Both the position numbers and the translations under genes were made by a program. The notes beneath the pieces are model-generated. The model was not told the origin of the DNA and made no database searches. It worked only from the letters and a program-made list of their open reading frames with translations. Positions 12,055 to 22,257 of a stretch of 64,000 nt of DNA are shown here, piece by piece. How positions within the stretch are numbered: position 1 is the first letter of the stretch; each line of letters starts with the position of its first letter. The stretch is from contig JABTUF010000004.1 of NCBI GenBank assembly GCA_015075645.1, positions 496,001 to 560,000 of the forward strand, given 5' to 3'. The DNA comes from Burkholderiales bacterium (lineage in GTDB: Bacteria > Pseudomonadota > Gammaproteobacteria > Burkholderiales > Casimicrobiaceae).

Positions 12055-12484
12055 CGCCCAGGGATGACCCGCGCCATCGCGCGGAGGCGCGCCGCGTCGG
12101 ACGGGTAGGCGCCCGCCGCCGGGCGTGACAGGCCCTGCGATCGAGGCGGGCAATGGGGCGATCACCTCGCCCGGCGCGCCTCTCGGTGCGGCCGGGCGAA
12201 CGCTTCGCTGCCGCATCGTCATCGACGGTCCGCGAGGTTGGACGCGTCGGGGTCGCGCAGGGCTTCCCTCGTGATCAGCCGGACCGGCCGTTCGCCGCGA
12301 CCGGCACCCGACGGGATCGGGGGCGCACGACACCGGCCGCCTCGAGTGTTTGAACGATCAGCGCGCCTCCGCTCCGTAGCCGACCGGGTGCCGACGACGT
12401 ATCATCGGCGAGAGGGCACGAATGCGAGGCATGTTCCTTGCATGCCGTCTGACCACCATTGCACGAGCCCGCCGTCCCGACGCC
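12055..12484. other. Gene-free interval
   Basis: No reading frame in this 430-bp stretch shows a protein pattern I can support. A -10-like TATCAT at 12400-12405 may belong to a promoter of the next gene. A short minus-strand peptide string (GALIVQTLEAAGV) near 12350 recalls the start of thiamine-diphosphate enzymes but has no continuation, so at most it is a decayed remnant. Confidence 0.4.
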
Positions 12485-13333
12485 ATGATCCGCCGACTCG
12501 CCGCAGCGTTTGCCCTCGGGGCGCTCGCCACCGCCGCCTGGGCCCAGGCGCCGCAGCAGGAACTGGTGTTCGCCGTCACCGAAGGGGTGACCTACCAGGC
12601 GACGCCCAAGGAGATCCGCGACAAGTTCGCTCCGATCGCCCAGGTCCTCGCGACCGCCACCGGCCGCCGCGTGCGGACCGTCCTGGTGCCCGCCTACGAC
12701 GACGCCCGCGCCGGGCTCAAGACCCAGGAGTTCGACGTCGCGTTCCTGCATCCGGCGCACATCCCGATGGCCGAGATCAAGGCCGGCCGCTACAAGGCCG
12801 TCGCGTGGACGCAGGGCTTCACCGAGTACACGGCTTCGATGCTGATGACCGCGGACCGGCCGTACAAGTCGATGGACGACCTGAAGGGCCGCACCGTCGT
12901 CACGCCCGACCCCGACTCGATCACCGCGTGGATGGTCCGCGCGATGTTCCGTGCGGAGAACGTCCAGACGACCAAGGAGCGCGAACCGACGCCTTCGACC
13001 GTCCGCGTCATCACGACCCGTTACCAGGATGCGGTCCCGTTCTACCTCGAGAACCAGTTCGCGCAGGTCGGCGTCACCGCGTCGAACGCCGTGGTCCGGG
13101 GTTGGACCGCGAAGGGCGGCAAGGTGCTGCTCAGATCCCGCCCGGTGCCGATCAAGCAGTTCATCGTCTCCACGCGCCTGCCCGCGTCCGACCAGCAGAA
13201 GATCCGCGACGCACTGCTCGGCCTCAAGGACGCGAAGGGCGGCCAGCAGGTGCTGGAAACCGTCGGATACAAGGGCTTCGTCCCGCCCAACCCCGAGATC
13301 GAGTCCTCGGTCATCGCCTGGCTCGGGCTGTAG
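12485..13333 (+). CDS. PhnD-like phosphate/phosphonate-type ABC binding protein
   Basis: A 282-residue exported protein with a clear signal peptide (MIRRLAAAFALGALATAAWA, cleaved before QAP). It has the PhnD/SsuA-like binding-protein fold: an ELVFAVTEG first strand, FLHPAHIPMAEIKAGRYKAVAW, and DLKGRTVVTPDPDSIT at the hinge. An in-frame ATG at 12422 would put a charged segment before the signal peptide, so ATG 12485 is preferred. No transport ATPase or permease is adjacent. The complete phnDCEE system at 41-44.5 kb could be shared. The ligand is unknown. Confidence 0.8.
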   Translation: MIRRLAAAFALGALATAAWAQAPQQELVFAVTEGVTYQATPKEIRDKFAPIAQVLATATGRRVRTVLVPAYDDARAGLKTQEFDVAFLHPAHIPMAEIKAGRYKAVAWTQGFTEYTASMLMTADRPYKSMDDLKGRTVVTPDPDSITAWMVRAMFRAENVQTTKEREPTPSTVRVITTRYQDAVPFYLENQFAQVGVTASNAVVRGWTAKGGKVLLRSRPVPIKQFIVSTRLPASDQQKIRDALLGLKDAKGGQQVLETVGYKGFVPPNPEIESSVIAWLGL

Positions 13334-13459
13334 CGTCGCCCTATTCCCGCGGACCCGTGCGGGCCGCACTCGCTGCCCTGTCGCGGCCGTTGACGGCGCG
13401 CCGGTTCCGCTTGATCGAACGCGGGACAATCGGGCACCATGCCGCGCCCGGAGAGTTCG

Positions 13460-14902
13460 ATGACCCGTTCCCGCACACCTCCTGCCGCCGGCGGGGCAGC
13501 GCGCGCCGCCCCGACTGATCACGGCGTCGTCGCCAACCGTACCTACGCCGAACTCGCCGTCGGCGATCGCGAAACGATCCGGCACACGATGACCGCGACC
13601 GAGATCGAGGGGCTCGCGCTCGTCGCGGGCGAACTCGACCCGTTCCACGTCGAAGGCAGCCGCGAGCGCGAGGGTCCGGTGGCGCCGGGCGCTGCGGCGA
13701 TCGCGATGGTGTCGAACCTGCTGTTGCGTCGCCTCCCTGGGCCGGGGACGACGATCGCCGACACCGCGATGCATTACGCCGGTTCGATCGCGGTCGGGGA
13801 CGAACTCACCGCGACGGTCACCGTGCGGCAGAAGACCGCGAAGGGGCGCCGCGTCGCCTTCGCCTGCCGCTGCGAGAACCAGCGCGGCGAGGTGCTGGTC
13901 GAGGGCCTCGCGCACGTGATCGCGCCGGCTTCGCGCCTCGCGTACACGCCGATCGCCACGCCTTCGCTCATCCTGCGGCGCAACGACGGTTTCGCGAAGA
14001 TCCTGCGCCGCTGCGCCGGACTGCCGCCGGTGCGCTGCGCGGTCGTGCACCCCTGCGACCGTGACTCGCTCGCCGGCGCGCTCGAGGCCGCGAAGCGCAG
14101 GCTGATCGTCCCGGTGCTGGTCGGACCGCTGAAGAAGATCCGCGCCGCCGCGACAGAGGCGCAGGTCTCGCTCGCCGGCGTCGAGACGCACGACACCGAG
14201 CACAGTCACGCGGCCGCCGCGCTCGCGGTCGAACTCGCGCGCAACGGCAAGGTCGACGCGCTGATGAAGGGGAGCTTGCACACCGACGAGCTGATGGGGG
14301 CGATCGTGCCCTCCGCAACGGGACTGCGCACCGCGCGCCGGGTGAGCCACGTCTTCGTGATGGACGTGCCGACCTATCCGCGCCTGCTCTTCGTGACCGA
14401 CGCCGCGGTCAACATCTTCCCGACGCTCGACGACAAGGTCGACATCGCGCAGAACGCGATCGACCTGGCGTGCGTGCTCGGCGTCGAGACGCCGAGGCTC
14501 GCGGTCCTCTCGGCGGTCGAGACGGTGACGCCGAAGATCGAGTCGACGCTGCACGCCGCGGCGCTGTGCAAGATGGCCGAGCGCGGGCAGATCGCGGGCG
14601 GACTCCTGGACGGACCGCTCGCGTTCGACAACGCGGTGTCCGAACACGCCGCGCGCGCGAAGGGCATCGCCGGGGCGGTCGCCGGCCGCGCCGACATCCT
14701 GCTCGTGCCCGACCTGGAGGCGGGCAACATGGTGGCGAAGCAGCTCCAGTACCTCGCCGGCGCGGACGCCGCAGGCATCGTGCTCGGAACACGCGTGCCG
14801 ATCGTGCTCACCTCGCGCGCGGACAGCGTGCGGACCCGGCTCGCCTCCGCCGCGGTCATGGCGCTCGTCGCGCACGCGAAGCGCGCCGTGGTGCCGCGAT
14901 GA
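13460..14902 (+). CDS. Fused MaoC hot-dog domain and phosphate acetyl/butyryltransferase
   Basis: The 480-residue product has an N-terminal MaoC-like hot-dog domain (about residues 20-155, with GELDPFHVE and ALAHVI-type strands) and a C-terminal Pta/Ptb phosphotransacylase domain (about 170-475, with [13 protein letters not shown] and [15 protein letters not shown]). The latter converts an acyl-CoA and phosphate to acyl phosphate and CoA. The start at 13460 has GGAGAG 5 bp upstream; an alternative ATG is at 13439. The stop overlaps the acetate kinase ATG by 4 bp, so both are translationally coupled and together make ATP from acyl-CoA. The hot-dog part may bind or hydrate enoyl-CoA; its activity is not proven. 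Confidence 0.9.
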   Translation: MTRSRTPPAAGGAARAAPTDHGVVANRTYAELAVGDRETIRHTMTATEIEGLALVAGELDPFHVEGSREREGPVAPGAAAIAMVSNLLLRRLPGPGTTIADTAMHYAGSIAVGDELTATVTVRQKTAKGRRVAFACRCENQRGEVLVEGLAHVIAPASRLAYTPIATPSLILRRNDGFAKILRRCAGLPPVRCAVVHPCDRDSLAGALEAAKRRLIVPVLVGPLKKIRAAATEAQVSLAGVETHDTEHSHAAAALAVELARNGKVDALMKGSLHTDELMGAIVPSATGLRTARRVSHVFVMDVPTYPRLLFVTDAAVNIFPTLDDKVDIAQNAIDLACVLGVETPRLAVLSAVETVTPKIESTLHAAALCKMAERGQIAGGLLDGPLAFDNAVSEHAARAKGIAGAVAGRADILLVPDLEAGNMVAKQLQYLAGADAAGIVLGTRVPIVLTSRADSVRTRLASAAVMALVAHAKRAVVPR

Positions 14903-16089
14903 GCGACGCGATCCTCGTCCTCAACGCGGGATCGTCGAGCCTCAAGTTCTCGCTGTTCCTCGAGCGGCCGGCCCTCGAACTCGAACTGCGCGGGCAGGTC
15001 GAGGGGCTGGGCACCGCGCCGCGCTTCGTCGCGAAGGATCCGGCGGGTGGCGTCGTCGCGCAGAAGGCCTGGGACGGCGCGAAGGCGCTCGACCACGCCG
15101 GCGCGATCGACCACCTGATGGCGTTCCTCGCGGAGCGCGTCTCGCGCGAGGCGCTGCGCGCGGTCGGGCATCGCGTCGTGCACGGCGGAACGCGCTACGC
15201 CGCGCCGGTACGCGTCGATGCGGGCGTGATCGACGAGTTGGCGAAGCTGATCCCGCTCGCGCCGCTGCACCAGCCGCACAACCTGACGCCGATCCGCGCG
15301 ATCGCCGCGCGCATGCCCGCGTTGCCGCAGATCGCGTGCTTCGACACCGCGTTCCACCAGAGCGCCCCGGCGCTCGCGCAGGCGTTCGCGCTGCCGCCCG
15401 AGATCACCGATCGGGGCGTGCGCCGTTACGGCTTCCACGGACTCTCCTACGAGTACATCGCCGACGCGATGCGCGCCGTCGACGCGAAGGCCGCCGCGGG
15501 CCGCATGGTGGTGGCGCACCTCGGCAACGGCGCGTCGATGTGCGCGATCGCGGGCGGCAGGAGCGTCGCGTCGACGATGGGCTTCACCGCGCTCGACGGG
15601 CTCGTGATGGGCACGCGGCCGGGCAACGTGGATCCCGGCGTGCTGATCTGGCTGATGGACGAGATGGGCATGGGGCCGCGCGACCTCGAAGCGCTCCTCT
15701 ACCACCGCTCCGGGCTCCTGGGCGTCTCCGGCGTCTCGTCGGACATGCGCACGCTGCTCGCGAGCGGAGAGCCGCGCGCGAAACTCGCGGTCGACCTCTT
15801 CTGCTACCGCATCGGCCGCGAGCTGGGCTCGCTCGTCGCGGCGCTCGGCGGCATCGATGCGCTCGTGTTCACCGGAGGCATCGGCGAGCACGCGGCGCCG
15901 GTGCGCGCGGCGGTCGTGCGCGGGGCGCGCTGGCTCGGACTCGAACTCGACGAGGCGGCCAATGCGGCGGGCGTGTCGAAGATCTCGGTGTCGGGCTCGC
16001 ATGTGAGCGCGTACGTCGTGCCGACCGACGAGGAGCTGATGATCGCGCGGCACGTTCAGGCCGCGGTGGCCGGACCGCGCGGCACATAG
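14899..16089 (+). CDS. ackA: Acetate kinase
   Basis: Acetate kinase (396 residues) transfers phosphate from acetyl phosphate to ADP in the cytoplasm. The ASKHA-fold motifs are present: [10 protein letters not shown] at the start, HRVVHGG, FDTAFHQ, the GFHGLSYEY loop with the catalytic region, HLGNGASM, and VFTGGIGEH. Length is typical. The ATGA overlap with the phosphotransacylase fusion shows an operon. The enzyme may also take longer acyl phosphates, given the hot-dog partner. Confidence 0.96.
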   Translation: MSDAILVLNAGSSSLKFSLFLERPALELELRGQVEGLGTAPRFVAKDPAGGVVAQKAWDGAKALDHAGAIDHLMAFLAERVSREALRAVGHRVVHGGTRYAAPVRVDAGVIDELAKLIPLAPLHQPHNLTPIRAIAARMPALPQIACFDTAFHQSAPALAQAFALPPEITDRGVRRYGFHGLSYEYIADAMRAVDAKAAAGRMVVAHLGNGASMCAIAGGRSVASTMGFTALDGLVMGTRPGNVDPGVLIWLMDEMGMGPRDLEALLYHRSGLLGVSGVSSDMRTLLASGEPRAKLAVDLFCYRIGRELGSLVAALGGIDALVFTGGIGEHAAPVRAAVVRGARWLGLELDEAANAAGVSKISVSGSHVSAYVVPTDEELMIARHVQAAVAGPRGT

Positions 16090-16109
16090 CCCCGGTTCCG
16101 GTGCGGGCG

Positions 16110-16115
16110 TATCAT
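16110..16115 (+). promoter_or_regulatory. -10-like TATCAT immediately before fumC
   Basis: TATCAT lies 6 bp upstream of the fumC ATG. If it is used as a -10 element, transcription would start at or near the start codon and give a leaderless mRNA. No convincing -35 element was found. Confidence 0.25.
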
Positions 16116-16121
16116 CGGGCG

Positions 16122-17531
16122 ATGGACGCGCACCGGATCGAGAAGGACGCGATGGGCGAAGTCCGCGTGCCCGCTGACCACCTGTGGGGCGCGCAGACCC
16201 AGCGCTCGATCGACAACTTCCCGATCGGCGTCGGCCGCTTTCACTGGGGCCGGCCGGTGATCCGCGCGTTCGGCCTGGTCAAGCTCGCCGCCGCGCTCGC
16301 GAACGTCAAGCTCGGCGTGCTGGCGAAGGACAAGGCGGAGCTGATCGAGCGCGCCGCGCGCGAGGTCATCGACGGCAAGCTCGACGGCGAGTTCCCGCTG
16401 GTCGTGTTCCAGACCGGCTCGGGTACGCAGTCGAACATGAACGCGAACGAGGTGATCGCGAACCGCGCGATCCAGCTCGCGGGCGGCAGGGTGGGCTCGA
16501 AGGCCCCGGTCCATCCGAACGACGACGTGAACCGCAGCCAGTCGTCGAACGACACGTTCCCCGCGGTGATGCACGTCGCGCTCGTCGAGGAGATCGACCA
16601 CCGCCTGCTGCCCGCGATCGACCGCCTGGTCGCGACGCTGGACGCGAAGTCGAAGAACTTCGCCGACGTCGTGATGCTCGGCCGCACCCACCTGATGGAC
16701 GCCACACCGGTGACGCTCGGCCAGGTGGTCGGCGGCTGGGCCGCGCAATTGCGCGAGGGCCGCGGCTACGTCGTGCAGGGGCGCGATGCGCTGCTGCCGA
16801 TCGCGCTGGGCGGCACGGCCGTGGGCACCGGCTTGAACGCACCGGCGGGCTTCGCGGAGGCGGTCGCGGCCGAACTCGCCGCGCTGACCGGCGCGCGGTT
16901 CATCACCGCGCCCGACAAGTTCGCGGCGCTGTCCGCGCACGACGCGGTGGTGCAGGCCAGCGCCGCGGTGCGCACGCTCGCCGGCGCGGCGATGAAGATC
17001 GCGAACGACGTCCGCTTCCACGCGAGCGGGCCGCGCGCGGGGTTAGGCGAGATCACGATTCCCGACAACGAGCCCGGTTCGTCGATCATGCCGGGCAAGG
17101 TCAACCCGACGCAGTGCGAGGCGCTGACGATGGTCGCCGCGCGCGTGTTCGGCAACGACGCGACCGTCGCGTTCGCCGGCACGCAGGGCCACTTCCAGTT
17201 GAACGTCTACAAGCCGGTGATGCTGCACGGCGCGCTCGAGTCGATCGAGCTTCTCGCCGACGCGCTCGCCTCGTTCGACCTGCGCTGCGCGCGCGGCATC
17301 GAGCCGCTGCGCGAGCACCTGCGCGCGAACCTGGAGCGCTCGCTGATGCTCGTCACCGCGCTCAACCCGCACATCGGCTACGAGAACGCCGCGAAGATCG
17401 CGCAGAAGGCGCACCGCGAGGGCACGAGCCTGCGCGAGGCGGCGCTCGCGCTCGGGCTCGTGTCCGGCGCGGACTTCGATCGCTGGGTCGATCCGGCGGC
17501 GATGACGCGGCCCGATCCGCTCGCGCGCTGA
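16122..17531 (+). CDS. fumC: Fumarate hydratase class II
   Basis: Iron-independent fumarase (469 residues) interconverts fumarate and malate in the citric acid cycle. It starts with the typical [29 protein letters not shown] segment and carries [40 protein letters not shown] and the fumarate-lyase signature [11 protein letters not shown] with its catalytic serine loop. Length is normal. It lies 32 bp after ackA and upstream of a CoA operon, so it can process C4 acids formed there, but it may have its own promoter. Confidence 0.97.
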   Translation: MDAHRIEKDAMGEVRVPADHLWGAQTQRSIDNFPIGVGRFHWGRPVIRAFGLVKLAAALANVKLGVLAKDKAELIERAAREVIDGKLDGEFPLVVFQTGSGTQSNMNANEVIANRAIQLAGGRVGSKAPVHPNDDVNRSQSSNDTFPAVMHVALVEEIDHRLLPAIDRLVATLDAKSKNFADVVMLGRTHLMDATPVTLGQVVGGWAAQLREGRGYVVQGRDALLPIALGGTAVGTGLNAPAGFAEAVAAELAALTGARFITAPDKFAALSAHDAVVQASAAVRTLAGAAMKIANDVRFHASGPRAGLGEITIPDNEPGSSIMPGKVNPTQCEALTMVAARVFGNDATVAFAGTQGHFQLNVYKPVMLHGALESIELLADALASFDLRCARGIEPLREHLRANLERSLMLVTALNPHIGYENAAKIAQKAHREGTSLREAALALGLVSGADFDRWVDPAAMTRPDPLAR

Positions 17532-17632
17532 CCCTGCCGGAGCGGCAGACGTGCACCGCTCCGGCGCGACCGCAGCGCAGTCTTGATCGCGCCGCTGTTT
17601 GGCGCGAAGCTATCGACTCCCGCTCCTCCCCC

Positions 17633-18490
17633 ATGTCCTCAGAACCGAACTCCTGGCGCGACTGGATCGGCCGCACCGAGGCGCACACCGACCTCGTGAC
17701 GGCGGCGCCGCTCTTCGCGCTGTCGGCCACCCTCGACCGCGACGACGCGAGGCCCGGACCCGGAAGCGAGGTGCCGCCGCTGTGGCACTGGCTGTACTTC
17801 ATGCCGGTCGCGAAGGCGCGCGACATCGGTCCGGACGGGCACCCGAAGCGCGGCGGCTTCCTGCCGCCGGTGCCGCTGCCGCGCCGCATGTGGGCCGGTG
17901 CGCGACTCACCTTCGCGCATGCGCTGCGCGTCGGCGACGAGGTGACGCGCCGGTCGCGCATCGCGGACGTGACGACGAAGGAAGGGCGCAGCGGCACCCT
18001 GGTGTTCGTGACCGTCCACCACGAGTACCTCGATGCGCGGGGCGTGGCGATCACCGAGGAGCACGACATCGTCTACCGCGACATGCCGCCGCCGGGGACG
18101 CCCTCGCCGGCCGCGAAGTCCGTGCCCGCGCCCTCGGGCGAAACCTACGCGCGCGAGATCGCTCCGGACCCGGTGCTCCTGTTTCGCTACTCGGCGCTCA
18201 CCTTCAACGGCCACCGGATCCACTACGACCGCAGCTACGTGACCGGCGTCGAGGGTTACCCGGGACTCGTCGTGCACGGGCCGCTCATCGCGACGCTGCT
18301 CCTCGACAATCTGCGCCGCCATCAGCCGGGCGCGCGGGTGAAGGCGTTCCGCTTCAAGGCGGTGAGCCCGCTCTTCGACATCCACCGCTTCACCGTGTGC
18401 GGCCGCGCGGACGACGCGCATGGCCACACGTTGTGGGCGCGCAACCACGAAGGCGGCCTCGCCATGGAAGCCGCCGCCGAACTCGCCTGA
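17633..18490 (+). CDS. MaoC-like hydratase, candidate itaconyl-CoA/mesaconyl-CoA hydratase
   Basis: A 285-residue double hot-dog protein of the FAS1/MaoC dehydratase type. The N-terminal half carries the LWHWLYFMP and PRRMWAG blocks found in mesaconyl-C4-CoA/itaconyl-CoA hydratases. The C-terminal half has FRYSALTFNGHRIHYDRSY with the catalytic Asp/His type loop and PGLVVHGPL. The gene opens a run of five genes with tiny gaps or overlaps, whose content matches the P. aeruginosa itaconate locus. Expected reaction: hydration of itaconyl-CoA to citramalyl-CoA. A role in another branched dicarboxylyl-CoA pathway is possible. Confidence 0.82.
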   Translation: MSSEPNSWRDWIGRTEAHTDLVTAAPLFALSATLDRDDARPGPGSEVPPLWHWLYFMPVAKARDIGPDGHPKRGGFLPPVPLPRRMWAGARLTFAHALRVGDEVTRRSRIADVTTKEGRSGTLVFVTVHHEYLDARGVAITEEHDIVYRDMPPPGTPSPAAKSVPAPSGETYAREIAPDPVLLFRYSALTFNGHRIHYDRSYVTGVEGYPGLVVHGPLIATLLLDNLRRHQPGARVKAFRFKAVSPLFDIHRFTVCGRADDAHGHTLWARNHEGGLAMEAAAELA

Positions 18491-18509
18491 CCTTCCCGCG
18501 GAACACGCC

Positions 18510-19673
18510 ATGATCAAGCACCAGAGCGACCAGTACCAGGACATCCGCGACGCGGTTCGCGCGCTGTGCGCCGAGTTCCCCGACGAGTACCACCGCAAGG
18601 TCGACGAGGCGCGCGGCTATCCGGAGGCGTTCGTCGACGCGCTCACCAAGGCCGGCTGGCTCGCCGCGCTGATTCCGCAGGAGTACGGCGGCTCGGGCCT
18701 GGGGCTCGCCGAGGCCTCGGTCATCATGGAGGAGATCAACCGCTCCGGCGGCAACTCCGGCGCCTGCCACGGCCAGATGTACAACATGGGCACGCTGCTC
18801 CGCCACGGTTCGGAGGCGCAGAAGCAGAAGTACCTGCCGAGGATCGCGAGCGGAGAGCTCCGCCTGCAGTCGATGGGCGTCACCGAGCCCACGACCGGCA
18901 CCGACACGACCAAGATCAAGACGACCGCGGTGAAGAAGGGCGATCGCTACGTCGTCAACGGCCAGAAGGTCTGGATCTCGCGCGTGCAGCACTCCGACCT
19001 CATGATCCTGCTCGCGCGCACCACGCCGCTGCCCGAAGTCCGCAAGAAGTCCGAGGGCATGTCGATCTTCCTCGTCGACCTGCACCACGCCGTCGGTCAC
19101 GGGCTCACCGTGCGCCCGATCGCGAACATGGTGAACCACGAGACCAACGAACTGTTCTTCGAGAACCTCGAAATCCCCGCCGAGAACCTGATCGGCCAGG
19201 AGGGCAGGGGATTCAAGTACATCCTCGACGGGCTGAACGCCGAGCGCACGCTGATCGCCGCCGAGTGCATCGGCGACGGCTACTGGTTCATCGATCGCAT
19301 CGCGAAGTACGCGAACGAGCGCGTGGTGTTCAACCGCCCGATCGGCCAGAACCAGGGCGTGCAGTTCCCGATCGCCGAGGCCTACATCGAGGTCGAGGCG
19401 GCGAACCTGATGCGCTTCCGGGCCTGCGAGCTCTTCGACGCGCACAAGCCCTGCGGCGCCGAGGCGAACATGGCGAAGTACCTCGCGGCCAAGGCGTCGT
19501 GGGAGGCGGCCAACGTCTGCCTGCAGTTCCACGGCGGCTTCGGATTCGCGAACGAGTACGACGTCGAGCGCAAGTTCCGCGAGACGCGGCTCTACCAGGT
19601 CGCGCCGATCTCGACCAACCTGATCCTGTCGCACGTCGCCGAGCACACGCTCGGCCTCCCGCGATCGTTCTGA
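18510..19673 (+). CDS. Acyl-CoA dehydrogenase
   Basis: A 387-residue FAD-dependent acyl-CoA dehydrogenase. It has LIPQEYGGSGLGLAEA in the N-terminal helical domain, the flavin-binding signature around MGVTEPTTGTDTTKIKT, and the C-terminal helical block with QFHGGFGFANEYDVERKFRETR. The usual catalytic Glu position could not be fixed with certainty by eye. It lies 19 bp after the hydratase. The equivalent gene in the P. aeruginosa itaconate cluster (PA0879) has no settled role, so the substrate remains open. Confidence 0.9.
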   Translation: MIKHQSDQYQDIRDAVRALCAEFPDEYHRKVDEARGYPEAFVDALTKAGWLAALIPQEYGGSGLGLAEASVIMEEINRSGGNSGACHGQMYNMGTLLRHGSEAQKQKYLPRIASGELRLQSMGVTEPTTGTDTTKIKTTAVKKGDRYVVNGQKVWISRVQHSDLMILLARTTPLPEVRKKSEGMSIFLVDLHHAVGHGLTVRPIANMVNHETNELFFENLEIPAENLIGQEGRGFKYILDGLNAERTLIAAECIGDGYWFIDRIAKYANERVVFNRPIGQNQGVQFPIAEAYIEVEAANLMRFRACELFDAHKPCGAEANMAKYLAAKASWEAANVCLQFHGGFGFANEYDVERKFRETRLYQVAPISTNLILSHVAEHTLGLPRSF

Positions 19674-19684
19674 CGGAGGTTACG

Positions 19685-20863
19685 GTGCGCGCGCTCGAAG
19701 GCATCACCGTCGTCACGCTGGAGCACGCGATCGCCGCGCCGTTCTGCACGCGCCAGCTCGCCGACCTGGGCGCGCGCGTGATCAAGGTCGAGCGGCCGGG
19801 CGTGGGCGACTTCGCGCGCGCCTACGACGGCCGCGTGCGCGGGCTCGCCTCGCATTTCGTCTGGTCGAACCGCAGCAAGGAGAGCCTGACGCTCGACGTC
19901 AAGCACCCGGAAGCCGCCGCGATCCTCTCGAAGCTCCTCGCGAAGGCCGATGTGCTGGTGCAGAATCTCGCGCCCGGCGCGGCGGCGCGGCTCGGGCTCT
20001 CGTACGAGGCGCTCGCGCCGGCGCACCCGAAGCTCGTCGTCTGCGACATCTCGGGCTACGGCGCCGACGGTCCCTACCGCGACAAGAAGGCCTACGACCT
20101 CCTGATCCAGAGCGAGTCGGGCTTCGTGTCGATCACCGGCTCGCCCGACGAACCCGCGAAGGCCGGCTGCTCGATCGCCGACATCGCGGCCGGCATGTAC
20201 GCGTACACGAACATCCTGGCCGCGCTGATCGAGCGCGGTCGCACCGGCCGCGGCAAGGGCATCGACGTGTCGATGCTGGAGAGCATGGTCGAGTGGATGA
20301 GCTACCCGCTCTACTACGCGTTCGACGGCGCCGAGCCGCCGCCGCGCGCGGGCGCCGCGCACGCGACGATCTACCCCTACGGCCCGTTCCCGACCGGCGA
20401 CGGCAAGACGGTGATGCTGGGGCTGCAGAACGAGCGCGAGTGGCAGGTGTTCTGCGCGAAGGTCCTGGGCAAGCCCGATCTCGCCACCGACGCGCGCTTC
20501 GCCTCCAACGCGAAGCGCACCGCGTCGCGCGAGGCGCTGCGCAAGCTGATCGTCGCCGAGTTCGCGGGGCTCTCCGCCGAGCAGGTGGTCGCGCGGCTCG
20601 ACGACGCGCAGATCGCGAACGCGCGCGTCAACACGATGTCGGATGTCTGGGAGCACCCGCAGTTGAAGGCCCGCAAGCGCTGGGTGCAGGTCGACACGCC
20701 CGCCGGTCCGATCCCGGCGCTGCTGCCCCCCGGCGTGCCCGACGCCGCGAGCACGCGCATGGATGCGGTCCCCGCGCTCGGCGGGCACACCAACGCGATC
20801 CTCGCCGAACTGGGCTACGGCGAAGCCGCGATCGCGAAGCTCGCGAGCGAGAAGGCGATATGA
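19685..20863 (+). CDS. Family III CoA-transferase, candidate itaconate CoA-transferase
   Basis: The protein (392 residues) belongs to the CaiB/BaiF family, which moves CoA between carboxylic acids through an aspartyl thioester. The catalytic aspartate is D138 in KKAYDLLIQSESGF. Other landmarks are the opening EGITVVTLEHAIAAPFCTRQLADLGARVIKVE-like strand-helix-strand and ISGYGADGPY. A perfect GGAGGT ends 4 bp before the GTG start and confirms it. Gene order suggests activation of itaconate or a similar C5 dicarboxylate with a succinyl-CoA donor. The stop overlaps the next start by 4 bp. Confidence 0.87.
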   Translation: MRALEGITVVTLEHAIAAPFCTRQLADLGARVIKVERPGVGDFARAYDGRVRGLASHFVWSNRSKESLTLDVKHPEAAAILSKLLAKADVLVQNLAPGAAARLGLSYEALAPAHPKLVVCDISGYGADGPYRDKKAYDLLIQSESGFVSITGSPDEPAKAGCSIADIAAGMYAYTNILAALIERGRTGRGKGIDVSMLESMVEWMSYPLYYAFDGAEPPPRAGAAHATIYPYGPFPTGDGKTVMLGLQNEREWQVFCAKVLGKPDLATDARFASNAKRTASREALRKLIVAEFAGLSAEQVVARLDDAQIANARVNTMSDVWEHPQLKARKRWVQVDTPAGPIPALLPPGVPDAASTRMDAVPALGGHTNAILAELGYGEAAIAKLASEKAI

Positions 20864-22242
20864 ACGCACGCTCGCCGGTCGAGCAGGGTGCGGCGACGCG
20901 CGAGGCGGCGCTCGCGGCGTTCGCGTCGAGCCTCGACCTGTCGGCGGTGCCGCCGGCGGTGGTGCTGCGCGCGCAGGAGCTGATGATCGATTGGCTGGGC
21001 TCCGCGCTCGCCGGCAAGGGTGCGCGGCCGGTCGAGGCGATCGTGCGCTTCGCCGAGGCGATGGGGCCCGCCGACGGCCCGTCCGAGATCCTGATCCGCC
21101 GCCGCGGCACGAGCCCGCTCCTGGCGGCGATGGCGAACGGCGCGGCGTCGCACTACGCCGAGCAGGACGACGTGCACAACGGCTCGGTGTTCCATCCGGC
21201 GACCGTCGTGTTCCCGCCCGCGCTCGCGGTGGCGCAAGCCGAAGGCGCGAGCGGGGCGGAGCTCCTCGCGGCTTGCATCGCGGGCTACGAAGTCGGCATC
21301 CGCGTCGGCGAGTTCCTCGGGCGCTCGCACTACAAGGTGTTCCACACCACCGGCACGGCGGGCACGCTCGCGGCGGCGGCGGCGGTCGGTCGCCTGCTGC
21401 GGCTCACGCCCGCGCAGATGCTCGACGCGTTCGGCTCCGCGGGCACGCAGTCGGCGGGGCTGTGGGAGTTCCTGCGCGACGGCGCGGATTCGAAGCAGTT
21501 GCACACCGCCCACGCGTCGGCCGCGGGACTCACGGCGGCGTACCTCGCGCGCGACGGCGTCACCGGCGCGAAGCGCATCCTCGAGGGCGCGCAGGGTCTC
21601 GCCGCCGGCATGTCGAGCGACGCGGACCCCGCGAAGCTCGACGACCGGCTCGGCGCGCGCTGGACGCTCGCCGAGACGTCGTTCAAGTTCCACGCCGCCT
21701 GCCGCCACACGCATCCGGCGGCCGACGCGCTGCAGCAGGTGATGCGCGCGCACCATCTTCGCGCCGAGGACGTGAACCGCGTCGTCGCGCACGTGCACCA
21801 GGGCGCGATCGACGTGCTCGGCCCGGTCGTCGATCCGGCGACCGTGCACCAGTCGAAGTTCTCGATGGGAACGGTGCTCGGCATGATCGCGGTGGAAGAT
21901 CGGGCGGGGCTCGCGGAGTTCGACGGCCACTGGCGCGATCCGCGCGTCGTCGCGTTCCGCGAGCGCGTCGCGATGACGCTCGACGACGAGGTCGATCGCG
22001 CGTACCCGGCGCGCTGGATCGGCAAGGTCGAGGTCGAGACGAACGACGGCCGGACGCTCGCGGGCCGCGTCGACGAGCCGAAGGGTGATCCCGGCAACAC
22101 GCTCGCGCCCGACGAGCTCGAGGACAAGGCGGTGCGGCTCGCGCGCTACCGCGACGGCGCGACCGAACCCGAGATGCGCCGCGCGATCGCCGCGATCCGC
22201 GCGCTCCCGACGACGCCGCGCGTCGGACCTCTCCTCGCCTGA
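20860..22242 (+). CDS. MmgE/PrpD family protein
   Basis: A 460-residue MmgE/PrpD-fold protein, the family of 2-methylcitrate dehydratase, cis-aconitate decarboxylase and iminodisuccinate epimerase. Recognisable segments are DWLGSALAGKGARP, HYAEQDDVHNGSVFHPATVVFP, and KFHAACRHTHPAADALQ. Its ATG overlaps the CoA-transferase stop (ATGA). Since cis-aconitate decarboxylase forms itaconate and belongs to this family, a relative in an itaconate-type cluster makes sense, but the actual reaction cannot be told from sequence. Confidence 0.85.
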   Translation: MNARSPVEQGAATREAALAAFASSLDLSAVPPAVVLRAQELMIDWLGSALAGKGARPVEAIVRFAEAMGPADGPSEILIRRRGTSPLLAAMANGAASHYAEQDDVHNGSVFHPATVVFPPALAVAQAEGASGAELLAACIAGYEVGIRVGEFLGRSHYKVFHTTGTAGTLAAAAAVGRLLRLTPAQMLDAFGSAGTQSAGLWEFLRDGADSKQLHTAHASAAGLTAAYLARDGVTGAKRILEGAQGLAAGMSSDADPAKLDDRLGARWTLAETSFKFHAACRHTHPAADALQQVMRAHHLRAEDVNRVVAHVHQGAIDVLGPVVDPATVHQSKFSMGTVLGMIAVEDRAGLAEFDGHWRDPRVVAFRERVAMTLDDEVDRAYPARWIGKVEVETNDGRTLAGRVDEPKGDPGNTLAPDELEDKAVRLARYRDGATEPEMRRAIAAIRALPTTPRVGPLLA

Positions 22243-22257
22243 AACGGCCGGCCCGCC

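Noticed and set aside
12320..12365. Minus-strand peptide GALIVQTLEAAGV resembling the start of a thiamine-diphosphate enzyme
   Set aside because: No continuation of such a protein is found in any frame, so it is too short to call a gene or a pseudogene.
12275..14875. An 866-codon minus-strand open frame across the binding-protein and phosphotransacylase genes
   Set aside because: Composition is typical of antisense frames in high-GC DNA, and the plus-strand genes are clearly real.
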